Positions 56,363 through 64,000 of a stretch of 64,000 bases of DNA are shown here, piece by piece; position 1 is the first letter of the stretch, and each line of letters starts with the position of its first letter. Source of the DNA: Streptomyces tauricus (lineage in GTDB: Bacteria > Actinomycetota > Actinomycetes > Streptomycetales > Streptomycetaceae). A program made the position numbers and the translations under genes. The stretch is taken from contig NZ_BMVY01000015.1 of the NCBI RefSeq assembly GCF_014650955.1, positions 1-64,000 of the forward strand. The letters run 5' to 3'. Under the pieces are notes generated by a model, which was not told the DNA's origin, made no database searches, and was given only the letters and a program-made list of their open reading frames with translations.

Positions 56363-58668
56363 GCAACGACACCGCCACCGCGACCACCGCGCAGCCCGGC
56401 ACCGCGCCGGAACCGCCGCCGCACGGCCTCGGGGTGTCCCTGCCGTCCGCGGAGGCCCGCGCCAAGACGGAGGGCACCTTCCCGTACGCGGCGGACCTGT
56501 GGGCCGAGGGCCTGCTGTGGGCGGCCGTCCTGAGATCACCGCACCCGCACGCGCGCATCCTGTCCGTCGACACCACCCACGCGCGCGAGATGCCCGGCGT
56601 ACAGGCCGTCATCACCCACGAGGACGTGCCCGGCACCGCGCTGCTCGGCCGCGGCAGGGCCGACCGCCCGGTGTTCGCCTCCGACGTCGTGCGCCACCAC
56701 GGAGAGGCCATCGCGGCCGTCGCCGCCGACCACCCCGACACCGCGCGCATGGCCGCCGCGGCCGTCATCGTCGAGTACGAGATCCTCGACCCGGTGACCG
56801 ACCCGGAGCAGGCCTTCGAAGCCGAACCCCTGCACCCCGACGGCAACCTCATCCGGCACATCCCGCTGCGCCACGGAGACCCGGACGCGGCCGGTGACAT
56901 CGTCGTCGAGGGCCTGTACCGCATCGGCCGCCAGGACCCGGCCCCGATCGGCGCGGAGGCAGGTCTCGCCGTGCCCCGCCCCGACGGCGGGGTCGAGCTC
57001 TACGTGGCCTCCACCGACCCGCACACCGACCGCGACACGGCCGCCGCCTGCTACGGACTGGACCCGGAGCGCGTGAAGGTCGTCGTCACCGGCGTGCCCG
57101 GCGCCACCGCCGACCGCGAGGACCAGGGCTTCCAGCTCCCCCTCGGGCTGCTCGCCCTCAAGACCGGCTGCCCCGTCAAGCTGACCGCGACGCGCGAAGA
57201 ATCCTTCCTCGGGCACGTCCACCGGCACCCCACGCTGCTGCGCTACCGCCACCACGCGGACGCCGAGGGCCGGCTGGTCAAGGTCGAGGCGCAGATCCTC
57301 CTCGACGCGGGCGCGTACGCGGACACCTCCTCGGAGGCCCTGGCCGCCGCCGTCTCCTTCGCCTGCGGCCCCTACGTCGTCCCGAACGCCTTCATCGAGG
57401 GCTGGGCCGTACGCACCAACAACCCGCCCTCAGGACACGTACGCGGCGAGGGCGCCATGCAGGTCTGCGCCGCCTACGAGGCCCAGATGGACAAGCTGGC
57501 GAAGAAGCTCGGCGTCGACCCGGCCGACCTGCGCCTGCGCAACGTACTGGCCACCGGGGACGTCCTGCCGACCGGCCAGACCGTCACCTGCCCGGCCCCC
57601 GTGGCCGAACTGCTCCAGGCCGTCCAGGAGTACCCGCTGCCCGCCCTCCCCAAGGACACCCCCGAGGACGAGTGGCTGCTCCCCGGCGGACCCGAGGGCG
57701 CCGGCGAACCCGGCGCCGTACGACGCGGCGTGGGCTACGCCCTGGGCATGGTCCACATGCTCGGCGCCGAGGGCACCGACGAGGTCTCGACGGCCACCGT
57801 GAAGGTCCACGACGGCATCGCGACCGTGCTCTGCGCGGCCGTGGAGACCGGCCAGGGCTTCACCACGCTGGCCCGGCAGATCGTCCAGGAGACGCTCGGC
57901 ATCGAAGAGGTCCACGTGGCCTCCGTGGACACCGACCAGCCTCCGGCCGGACCCAGCTGCCGAGGCCGCCACACCTGGGTGTCCGGCGGCGCCGTCGAAC
58001 GGGCCGCCAAGATGGTCCGTACGCAACTCCTGCAGCCCCTGGCCCACAAGTTCGGCATGTCCACCGAGCTGCTCCAGATCACCGACGGCAAGATCACCTC
58101 GTACGACGGCGTGCTGTCGACGACCGTCAGCGAGGCGATGGACGGCAAGGAGCTGTGGGCGACCGCGCAGTGCCGCCCGCACCCCACCGAGCCGCTGGAC
58201 GGCGCGGGCCAGGGCGACGCCTTCGTGGGCCTCGCCTTCTGCGCGATCCGCGCGGTGGTGGACGTCGACATCGAACTGGGTTCGGTGCGGGTGGTCGAAC
58301 TGGCGCTCGCCCAGGACGTGGGCCGCATCCTGAACCCCGCGCAGCTCACCGCCCGGATCGAGGCCGGTGTCACGCAGGGCATCGGCGCCGCCCTCACGGA
58401 GAACCTGCGCACCGCGCGCGGGCTCGTCCGCCACCCCGACCTCACCGGGTACTCGCTGCCGACCGCCCTCGACGCCCCCGACATCCGCATCGTCAAGCTC
58501 GTCGAGGAGCGCGACGTGGTCGCGCCCTTCGGAGCGAAGGCGGTCAGCGCGGTACCGGTCGTCACGTCCCCCGCGGCTGTCGCGTCCGCGGTGCGGGCGG
58601 CCACGGGACGCCCGGTGAACCGGCTGCCGATAAGGCCGCAGGCGGCCGTGGTGACGGCGACGCAGTGA
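56359..58668 (+). CDS. Molybdopterin-binding subunit of a xanthine dehydrogenase-family protein
   Basis: Large subunit, 769 residues, with the aldehyde oxidase/xanthine dehydrogenase a/b hammerhead (YAADLWAEGLLWAAVLRSPHPHARI) and the molybdopterin-binding domains (ETGQGFTTLARQIVQETLG). Two active-site segments are unusual. The C-terminal loop reads PFGAKAVSAVPVV where the family has PFGAKGVGEPxVV, so the catalytic glutamate is replaced by alanine. The RGxGxPE-type segment reads VRGEGAMQ. It may bind cofactor but hydroxylate poorly or use a different mechanism. Substrate unknown. GTG 56359 overlaps the previous stop. Confidence 0.88.
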   Translation: MSNDTATATTAQPGTAPEPPPHGLGVSLPSAEARAKTEGTFPYAADLWAEGLLWAAVLRSPHPHARILSVDTTHAREMPGVQAVITHEDVPGTALLGRGRADRPVFASDVVRHHGEAIAAVAADHPDTARMAAAAVIVEYEILDPVTDPEQAFEAEPLHPDGNLIRHIPLRHGDPDAAGDIVVEGLYRIGRQDPAPIGAEAGLAVPRPDGGVELYVASTDPHTDRDTAAACYGLDPERVKVVVTGVPGATADREDQGFQLPLGLLALKTGCPVKLTATREESFLGHVHRHPTLLRYRHHADAEGRLVKVEAQILLDAGAYADTSSEALAAAVSFACGPYVVPNAFIEGWAVRTNNPPSGHVRGEGAMQVCAAYEAQMDKLAKKLGVDPADLRLRNVLATGDVLPTGQTVTCPAPVAELLQAVQEYPLPALPKDTPEDEWLLPGGPEGAGEPGAVRRGVGYALGMVHMLGAEGTDEVSTATVKVHDGIATVLCAAVETGQGFTTLARQIVQETLGIEEVHVASVDTDQPPAGPSCRGRHTWVSGGAVERAAKMVRTQLLQPLAHKFGMSTELLQITDGKITSYDGVLSTTVSEAMDGKELWATAQCRPHPTEPLDGAGQGDAFVGLAFCAIRAVVDVDIELGSVRVVELALAQDVGRILNPAQLTARIEAGVTQGIGAALTENLRTARGLVRHPDLTGYSLPTALDAPDIRIVKLVEERDVVAPFGAKAVSAVPVVTSPAAVASAVRAATGRPVNRLPIRPQAAVVTATQ

Positions 58669-58738
58669 CGCGGCGCGCGTCCTTCCGGGCATAGGGCACA
58701 GGGCACAGGGCTAGGACACAGGGCGGGGGCCGGGGGCG

Positions 58739-59275
58739 ATGCTGGAGGGCGTGGTCCTGATCACCGGCATCATGGCCGCCGGGAAGTCCACGGTCGCGCA
58801 GGCGCTGGCCGAGCGACTGCCACGGGCCGCCCACGTACGGGGTGACGTCTTCCGGCGGATGCTCGTCACCGGCCGCGCGGAGTACGAGCCCGGAGCGGGG
58901 CCGCAGAGCGAGGCGGAGGCCCAGCTGCGACTGCGGTACCGGCTGTCGGCGGCCACGGCGGACACGTACGCGCGGGCGGGCTTCACCGCGGTCGTCCAGG
59001 ACGTGGTCCTGGGCGCGCACCTGACGGCGTACACCGAACTCGTGCGCACCCGGCCCCTGTACGTCGTCGTGCTGGCGCCGAATCCCGAGGCCGTGGCGGA
59101 GCGGGAGGCCGGGCGGGCCAAGACCGGATACGGCGCGTGGACGGTCGCCGACCTCGACCGCGGACTGCGTGCGGACACCCCGCGCGTCGGGCTGTGGCTG
59201 GACACCTCCGAGCAGACCGCGGGGCAGACGGTGGACGCGATCCTGGCAGGCCGGGAAAAGGCCAGGATCCGCTGA
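58739..59275 (+). CDS. P-loop kinase (AAA_33/zeta-toxin-like)
   Basis: A 178-residue nucleoside-triphosphate-dependent kinase-like protein. Walker A is TGIMAAGKSTVAQ (about residues 8-20), followed by RGDVFRRML and the downstream VVVLAPNPEAVAEREAGRAKTG, as in chloramphenicol phosphotransferase/zeta-toxin-like proteins. No antitoxin-like partner is adjacent, so a small-molecule kinase role is more likely; substrate unknown. ATG 58739 follows gccgggggcg. Confidence 0.8.
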   Translation: MLEGVVLITGIMAAGKSTVAQALAERLPRAAHVRGDVFRRMLVTGRAEYEPGAGPQSEAEAQLRLRYRLSAATADTYARAGFTAVVQDVVLGAHLTAYTELVRTRPLYVVVLAPNPEAVAEREAGRAKTGYGAWTVADLDRGLRADTPRVGLWLDTSEQTAGQTVDAILAGREKARIR

Positions 59276-59491
59276 GAAGCTGCTGGTCAGGGCGTTCTCG
59301 GGGTGTTGTCAGTGGTGCCCGGTAGTGTTCTGGTCAGTGGGGGAGGACCGCTGGGCGGCGGGCCTATTTCCGGGTGCTTCGAGGCGTGCCCGGATGCCTG
59401 GGTGTGCGTGGCGGTATGCCCGCGCGCAGGGCCGCGAGCCGCCCGGCCCGGTCCTGCCGGGGGACTGTGAACAACGATCCGCGGGGGAACG

Positions 59492-60724
59492 ATGAGCACG
59501 ACGGACACCGGCATCGGCAACGACATCAGCAACGGCACCGGCGGTATGGCCGGCACAGGCACAGGCGCCGGCACCGGGACGATCACTCTGCACGAGGACG
59601 CGCTGGACCCGTACGTCACGCACACACCGACGCGGCGCTGGCTGACGGGGCCCGGACTGCCGGGCGACAACGGCCTGTTGACCTTCGATGCCCTGCGCGA
59701 GGACGGACTGCGGTCGGTCGCGGACTCGACGGGGGACCCGGCAGCCCTTCCGTCGGACCTGCGCGACCAGTTGGTGATCGGCGCGCTGCGCGACCCCGCC
59801 GGCCTGGAGACGGAGTCGGTCCTGCTCGACGGAGCGACGGGCGAGGTGTCCACCACGTTCCTCCTCCACGACCGCCCCGACCTGATGGACCGCGTCCCGC
59901 TCGCGCCGTCGCTCCGGACGCTCACGGACTTCGTGACGGCGACGGACGAGATGTCCGCGAGGAGCGGCCAGTTCGCGTCCTACGAGGGCCGGTTCGGCCC
60001 GAAGGCCGTCAACGCGATGTCGCGGCAGTTGCTGGCGCTGTTCGAGGAGGGCGTCGACGGCGAGGTCCCGCCGTTCTGGAAGATGGCCGCGCTGATCCGC
60101 CCGTTGGCCCTCGTCGCGGGCCCGCCGGCCGACACGGCGCTCACCCTGGACCTCCCCGCCCGCCTGCTGGACCAGGCGTTCGGGCACGGCCGTGTGGTGC
60201 GCTTCGAGGACGTCGACTTCCCCGCGGCGCTGGCGCACGAGCCGACGCGGCACTTCCTGCGCGAGACGGGCCTGCCCGAGGACGGCTTCCTGTTCCAGCT
60301 GGACACGGACGTGCCGCTGCCGACGCTCGCCGAGTACTACGAGGACGAGCGTCCGCACGTGTTCACGCCCGACCGACTCCCGCGGGACGCCGACCACCTG
60401 ATACGCCTGGGCCACCTGATCGAGGACAACAGCCTGGTCGTCGACGGCGAGACGGGCGCGATCCTCGACTGGAACGAGCCCGAGGCCACGCTGCACGCCC
60501 TGAACACGGACGTCTCGACCCTCGCCTTCACCCTGTGGCTGCTCCACCGCGAGCGAACGATCGACGAGTCCCTGTCCCACGAACTGACGGAGGAGGCCTA
60601 CGACCAGCTCGCCACGACGATGACCCAGACCCTCGCGACGGTCGACCCGACGGGCGCCTCTGCGGAGGCCGGCCGCCACTACTGGACGGAGATGTTCCAG
60701 GACGAGGCGGGAGGGGTGCTCTGA
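59492..60724 (+). CDS. SUKH-4-like immunity-family protein with two related domains
   Basis: A 410-residue cytoplasmic protein. Two segments share the SUKH-4 hallmark: TPTRRWLTGPGLPGDNGLLTF (about 48-68) and EPTRHFLRETGLPEDGFLFQL (about 250-270), each followed by a LVIGALRD- or LIRLGHLIEDNSLVVDGETG-type strand pair. The N-terminus is Gly/Thr-rich (GTGGMAGTGTGAGTGT). SUKH proteins are immunity factors for polymorphic toxins and nucleic-acid deaminases, but solitary Streptomyces members have unknown roles and no toxin is adjacent here. It is the last core gene before the integration boundary. Confidence 0.75.
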   Translation: MSTTDTGIGNDISNGTGGMAGTGTGAGTGTITLHEDALDPYVTHTPTRRWLTGPGLPGDNGLLTFDALREDGLRSVADSTGDPAALPSDLRDQLVIGALRDPAGLETESVLLDGATGEVSTTFLLHDRPDLMDRVPLAPSLRTLTDFVTATDEMSARSGQFASYEGRFGPKAVNAMSRQLLALFEEGVDGEVPPFWKMAALIRPLALVAGPPADTALTLDLPARLLDQAFGHGRVVRFEDVDFPAALAHEPTRHFLRETGLPEDGFLFQLDTDVPLPTLAEYYEDERPHVFTPDRLPRDADHLIRLGHLIEDNSLVVDGETGAILDWNEPEATLHALNTDVSTLAFTLWLLHRERTIDESLSHELTEEAYDQLATTMTQTLATVDPTGASAEAGRHYWTEMFQDEAGGVL

Positions 60725-60805
60725 CGGCCCCCGGGACGCCCTGAACGGCGCTCTCACGCGTCAGGGCCGACCACCCGAAGGCAGCCGACCCCGACACCGA
60801 ACCAG

Positions 60806-60846
60806 AGGCCGTGGCGGGAATTGAACCCACGTGCCTCGCTTTGCAG
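60806..60846 (-). other. 3' fragment of a tRNA-Cys gene: probable attachment site
   Basis: On the minus strand the sequence begins with anticodon loop CTGCAAA (anticodon GCA, Cys), continues through the 3' anticodon stem GCGAG, T-arm GTGGG-TTCAATT-CCCGC, acceptor strand CACGGCC and discriminator T (U73, correct for tRNA-Cys). The 5' half (expected to start GGCCGTG and to contain CTCGC before the loop) is missing; the match stops at the anticodon loop. This is what remains when a tyrosine-recombinase element integrates in the 3' part of a tRNA gene. The intact tRNA should lie at the far right end of the element. Confidence 0.8.
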
Positions 60847-60996
60847 GTTTGTCCCAGCCGATCAGGGGTTGATCCGGGGGAGTTCAAGGGCGTTCAATCT
60901 CGTACGTGTGCAGCAATCGGCAAGGCTCTGTGAACGGCTCTGGACGGTCGCGTACGTCGATGAACGAGACGGAAACTGAGACGGGTCCGGCCTGCG

Positions 60997-61020
60997 TATG
61001 AGGCCGTACACGGCCTCATA
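60997..61020 (-). terminator. Palindromic terminator of the ATPase-nuclease gene
   Basis: Perfect 11-bp stem TATGAGGCCGT (60997-61007) and ACGGCCTCATA (61010-61020) with a 2-nt loop, 15 bp downstream of the stop of the minus-strand gene at 61036. Confidence 0.7.
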
Positions 61021-61035
61021 TGAGGTGCGGAGTTG

Positions 61036-63180
61036 TCATGCCTCAAGCTCTGGTTGAGCTGGGTCGTCGCTCGGGCGCCGCGGTGCAACGACCTGTGGGG
61101 CCGTCTGAGGTGTGACGGGAGTCCACCCACCTGCGGTTGACTCGACCAGTTCCAGGAAATCTTTGTGGGCACGTTTGGTGGAATCTAGTACCTCGTGCCA
61201 AGTCTTTCGGGAGACGTTCGGATCGCTCTCAAGCGAAGAGGCCGATACTGAGTTGAGTCTGTCGATATGATCGACCACAAATGTCAGCTTGCGGTACGGG
61301 AACTGACGACCGAGTTCAGGATTTTCGTCAAGGAAGTTACGCAATGAATCTAGGTAGTTCATTGCGTTTAGGAATTCCGCGTCGGTGAGCTTATAGCCGA
61401 GCCTCTTGATTTCTACAATCCAGAGGATCCCTGAGTCGTGAAGCAGGACAAAATCAGGCTCCTTCGCCCTGCGCTCAATCGCCGTAGTGCTGATCGTGGT
61501 GCCGAACGCCTTGGCGTACCAAGCCTCGAAACTTGCCCTGACTCGTTTGAGGGATTCGTTCATGCCCAATGGAGTCCACTCGGGAGCGAGGAGCCACGGT
61601 GCCCGTTCGATGAGTTCTTGAAGTGGCCTCTCCAGTGTTCTGTTGTCTGCAATCAGTGCTTCCAGCTTGGCCACAACTTCTAGCCGTTCCGCCGCTACCT
61701 GCCCGAGGGAGTACATTTCCGCGATGTGAGCTTTCTGGAAAAGATCCATAACGGCATCCACCGTGGTTTCGGTTGTATCGGCGACTTCCCTTAGTGCCTG
61801 GAGCAGGCTACGGTGAGGCCCGAGGGAAATGGCAAGATTGCTAAGGCGTTCTACGTGCTCAGGATCCTTCAGTGAATCTCTGTCGGCGTCCCGAACCAGA
61901 AGAGCCGCAGCTTCCTTCACGGAGTCGCGATACACTGGATCGGATGGCGCAGTCTCGATCAGCCGCTTTTCTAGTTGCGACTTCTCCATGAAAAAACGCT
62001 GCTTTTCGCGCCTGGCATGTTCCTCGCTGCGTTTCGCAAGCTCACGCATCAATGCCTGACCCCACGTGCTCAGCGCTTCTCCCAGATCTGATGACCAAAT
62101 GATGTCCTGACGGTCAGATCGGATAAGATCTTCGTCTTCGTCCAGCCACTCGGCGTGAAGTTCACCGACGATGTAACTGCGCAGCTTGAACTCTCCATGA
62201 AAGCCCGTGGCAATTCCGAAATCCATTGTCTGAGCCACGAACTTGCCGCGGGCGTAAATGCGGACGCCGGCCATGTTGGTGTCTTTGTAGGCCTTTTCGC
62301 TATAGGCGACATAGCCGGTTACCGGGAGGAATGAAGATTCGAAAGGAACCGGCCTATCGGCGAGATCGATTCGAGTGCCCTCCATGAGGTCGATCTTGAG
62401 TTGTCCGAGTGTGAACTGATCGGTCATAGAGGAGGCATTCTTGACGCAGACCCGCCAGTCGCTGCGTTCAAGGCCGAATCGTCCGGCAAGCTGCCTGTTC
62501 AGCTCATCCCTGCTGGGAACGCGCTTCCGTGAGAAGTCCCTCAACTTGATAGTGGTTCCATGGTTCTTCGACCAGGTTCCGTCCGACTCGCCAATCTCGG
62601 GGTGATAGTCCTTTTCCGTATCCGCGAGCATGTCAGGGAGGTGAAGGATTAGGTGAGAGGTGAGGTATCCATTGTCGGTTTTATCGCCGCCAGCAGAGAT
62701 TACTTCCACGGTCTTGCAGATACCGAATGGGGCAAGTTTGCCAATGCCCTTTCTGCCCATTACTGGACGATTCTTTTCACGGGATTTGTCGCTACCCGTG
62801 CGAGTGCGCCTGTCTGCGCCCACGGTCAAGTAGTGATGATTTATCTCGGCAGGGGTCATGCCGTGACCGTCATCGGCAATTGTGATTTCATATTGTGCAG
62901 AAAGATGAGGAGCCTTGGGGTCGAATAGAAAAGCCCCCCAGGGTAAGGTGACCGTAACGTCCTCTGCGTCCGCGTCGTAGGAGTTGGCAATGAGTTCAGC
63001 CAAGACAGCTGAAACTCGGTCGTAGAGCTTGATGCCGAGCTTGTCAATCGTTAGCCGGCTGATGCGCATCGTGTAGACCGGTGCAGGTTCACTGCTCGGC
63101 GAGGCTGCGGCTGACTGCTCAGGCTCAGCCGGGGCAGTCATGGGAAGCTGCTCATGGCCGTTCGACGAGTCCGACATCAT
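61036..63180 (-). CDS. GHKL (MORC/MutL-like) ATPase with C-terminal PD-(D/E)XK-like nuclease domain
   Basis: A 714-residue protein. The ATPase has the Bergerat-fold motifs: N-box ELIANSYDADAEDV (about 60-73), DDGHGM (about 101-107) and GRKGIGKLAPFG (about 140-151). A middle region is helical with Lys/Arg/Glu heptads (residues ~385-425). The C-terminal part contains EPDFVLLHDSG and, 12 residues on, IVEIKRLG (about 574-594): a PD-(D/E)XK nuclease signature. MORC/MutL-like ATPases beside C5 methylases are known from predicted restriction systems. AGGGGGAC precedes two adjacent ATGs (63180 and 63177); the second has better spacing. Third-position G/C bias is weaker than in neighbouring core genes. 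Confidence 0.85.
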   Translation of the reverse strand: MMSDSSNGHEQLPMTAPAEPEQSAAASPSSEPAPVYTMRISRLTIDKLGIKLYDRVSAVLAELIANSYDADAEDVTVTLPWGAFLFDPKAPHLSAQYEITIADDGHGMTPAEINHHYLTVGADRRTRTGSDKSREKNRPVMGRKGIGKLAPFGICKTVEVISAGGDKTDNGYLTSHLILHLPDMLADTEKDYHPEIGESDGTWSKNHGTTIKLRDFSRKRVPSRDELNRQLAGRFGLERSDWRVCVKNASSMTDQFTLGQLKIDLMEGTRIDLADRPVPFESSFLPVTGYVAYSEKAYKDTNMAGVRIYARGKFVAQTMDFGIATGFHGEFKLRSYIVGELHAEWLDEDEDLIRSDRQDIIWSSDLGEALSTWGQALMRELAKRSEEHARREKQRFFMEKSQLEKRLIETAPSDPVYRDSVKEAAALLVRDADRDSLKDPEHVERLSNLAISLGPHRSLLQALREVADTTETTVDAVMDLFQKAHIAEMYSLGQVAAERLEVVAKLEALIADNRTLERPLQELIERAPWLLAPEWTPLGMNESLKRVRASFEAWYAKAFGTTISTTAIERRAKEPDFVLLHDSGILWIVEIKRLGYKLTDAEFLNAMNYLDSLRNFLDENPELGRQFPYRKLTFVVDHIDRLNSVSASSLESDPNVSRKTWHEVLDSTKRAHKDFLELVESTAGGWTPVTPQTAPQVVAPRRPSDDPAQPELEA

Positions 63181-63298
63181 GTCCCCCTAGCGGTTGCGGC
63201 GGTGGGCACGACATCTTGCATGACGCTTCGTCACCTTGCCTAGGGCGCACGCGGGTTGCGGGGAGCGCACACCATGGTCACGAGGCACTACGTTGAGC

Positions 63299-63304
63299 TA
63301 ACAT
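63299..63304 (+). promoter_or_regulatory. Possible -10 box for a leaderless methyltransferase transcript
   Basis: TAACAT sits seven bases before the GTG at 63311, the spacing expected if transcription starts at the start codon itself. No Shine-Dalgarno sequence precedes the GTG. It lies within the 130-bp divergent region shared with the ATPase-nuclease gene. Confidence 0.35.
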
Positions 63305-63310
63305 CCAGCC

Positions 63311-64000
63311 GTGACAAAGCCAACTGCCATTGACCTCTTCGCAGGAGCCGGCGGAGCCACCCAGGGGCTCGTGGGAGCTGGCTTCTCTGTCCTGGGCGCG
63401 GTCGAGATCGACTCCGATGCGGCTGCTACACATGCCAAGAACCATCCTGGTTCGCACCTGTGGGAGACGGATATCCGCTCGCTACAGGCTTCCAAGATGC
63501 GCAGGCAGTTGGGGTTAGCTTCCGGTGAATTAACACTGCTTAAGACCTGCCCGCCCTGTCAGGGGTTTTCGTCGCTTGCATCTGGCAAGGGGCTGATGGA
63601 CCATGAGCGTAACGATCTCGTTTTGCATACTGTCAGATTCGTGCGTGCACTGATGCCGCAGGCCGTTCTATTGGAAAATGTACTTGGGCTGGGAAAAGAC
63701 GCACGCCTCCAATATGTGCGGGACTCGCTTCATTCTCTAGGTTACGTGTCAATGGTTTATCGGTTCGTAGCTTCCGATTTTGCTGTGCCGCAACGCAGGC
63801 GTCGTCTAATTATGCTCGCTCTCAGAGGGAAGCGGCGGAACCTCCCCCAGGATATTGCCGATCTCATTCCTGACCTGCGCGGTTCTGTGTCGGTCAGGAC
63901 TGCATTCTCCGAATTGGAAGCGGCCAATAGGGCAGACGACCCGCTAGACCGCTATCGGAAAAGCTCTGACAAGGTTCAGCGTCGAATTGAGGCCATCCCT
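63311..64000 (+). CDS. DNA (cytosine-5-)-methyltransferase, 3' end beyond the window
   Basis: The first 230 codons of a Dcm-type C5 methyltransferase, open to the window end. Motif I AIDLFAGAGGATQGL (residues 6-20), motif IV TCPPCQGFS (catalytic Cys about 83), motif VI ENV (about 122-124) and motif VIII QRRRRLI (about 161-167) are all intact, so the enzyme should be active; the target recognition domain lies beyond 64000. Starts at GTG 63311 (VTKPTAIDLF). It is divergent from the ATPase-nuclease gene, fitting a modification partner that protects host DNA. Codon use is less G+C-rich than in the core genes. Confidence 0.93.
   Translation, partial: MTKPTAIDLFAGAGGATQGLVGAGFSVLGAVEIDSDAAATHAKNHPGSHLWETDIRSLQASKMRRQLGLASGELTLLKTCPPCQGFSSLASGKGLMDHERNDLVLHTVRFVRALMPQAVLLENVLGLGKDARLQYVRDSLHSLGYVSMVYRFVASDFAVPQRRRRLIMLALRGKRRNLPQDIADLIPDLRGSVSVRTAFSELEAANRADDPLDRYRKSSDKVQRRIEAIP

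Larger units (their letters stand above)
60725..61035. other. Integration boundary region without genes
   Basis: No coding frame is supported. It contains the tRNA-Cys fragment (60806-60846), then a stretch with repeated motifs such as gttcaagggcgttcaa and ctctgtgaacggctctgg that could be integrase arm sites, and the terminator at 60997-61020. Base composition begins to drop to the right of 60850. Confidence 0.6.

Noticed and set aside
52541..56539. A 1332-codon minus-strand frame over the GH20 and molybdoenzyme genes
   Set aside because: It spans several real plus-strand genes and their intergenic region, with no domain or start signal.
58739..59275. Zeta toxin of a toxin-antitoxin module
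   Set aside because: Only the P-loop kinase fold is shared; there is no adjacent small antitoxin gene.
60806..60880. Complete tRNA-Cys gene
   Set aside because: Only the 3' half is there; no sequence pairs with the acceptor strand or supplies D-arm and 5' anticodon stem.

Overview
The window is chromosomal DNA of a Streptomyces species. Support comes from very high G+C with strong G/C bias at third codon positions, frequent GTG and ATGA/GTGA start-stop overlaps, and a gene order I recognise from the conserved core of Streptomyces coelicolor (prfB, ftsEX, smpB-ssrA, matAB, narK-nnaR, sigU-rsuA, malic enzyme, hup, murA). Locus relationships to S. coelicolor are from memory, not from a search.

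Layout. 1-404: intergenic repeats. 405-8920: prfB, a sortase-type LAxTG surface protein, a small zinc-ribbon membrane protein, ftsE-ftsX, an S41 protease, smpB, tmRNA and a PBP4-type carboxypeptidase. 8996-18524 (minus strand): a sugar-utilisation operon made of a binding lipoprotein, two permeases, a GH31 alpha-xylosidase-like enzyme, a LacI regulator and a secreted GH3 enzyme, with two LacI-type palindromes in front of it. 18965-21396: an MFS exporter divergent from a LysR regulator. 21552-26616: matA-matB-acyltransferase, a translationally coupled unit for a poly-N-acetylglucosamine-type surface polysaccharide. 26821-30365: an SDR oxidoreductase, then a small-lipoprotein/secreted-protein locus with three copies of one leader and a decayed paralogue. 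30379-34059: an SGNH esterase, a TMEM175-type channel, and an XRE/DUF397/ATPase regulatory trio. 34320-37253: narK and nnaR, followed by seven 19-bp tandem repeats. 37295-42917: a DUF1772 protein, a CGNR regulator, sigU-rsuA and a HelD-like helicase. 43085-43248: a candidate structured RNA ending in a 21-bp terminator stem. 43376-48212: malic enzyme, HU, murA, YqgE and a DUF3039 protein. 48552-53581: an N-acetylglucosamine/chitooligosaccharide-type ABC transporter with cytoplasmic GH20 hexosaminidase behind a DasR-like site. 53859-58668: a three-subunit molybdenum hydroxylase whose large subunit lacks the usual catalytic glutamate. 58739-60724: a P-loop kinase and a double SUKH-4-like protein.

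At about 60.81-60.85 kb the core chromosome ends at a 41-nt 3' fragment of a tRNA-Cys gene, the signature of an integrase attachment site. To its right the base composition falls visibly and the content changes to a defence-type pair: a GHKL (MORC/MutL-like) ATPase carrying a C-terminal PD-(D/E)XK-like nuclease motif, divergent from a C5-cytosine DNA methyltransferase cut by the window end. This looks like the edge of an integrated element with a restriction-modification-like system and is the most interesting part of the window. The integrase, the intact tRNA-Cys and any partner genes would lie beyond 64,000.
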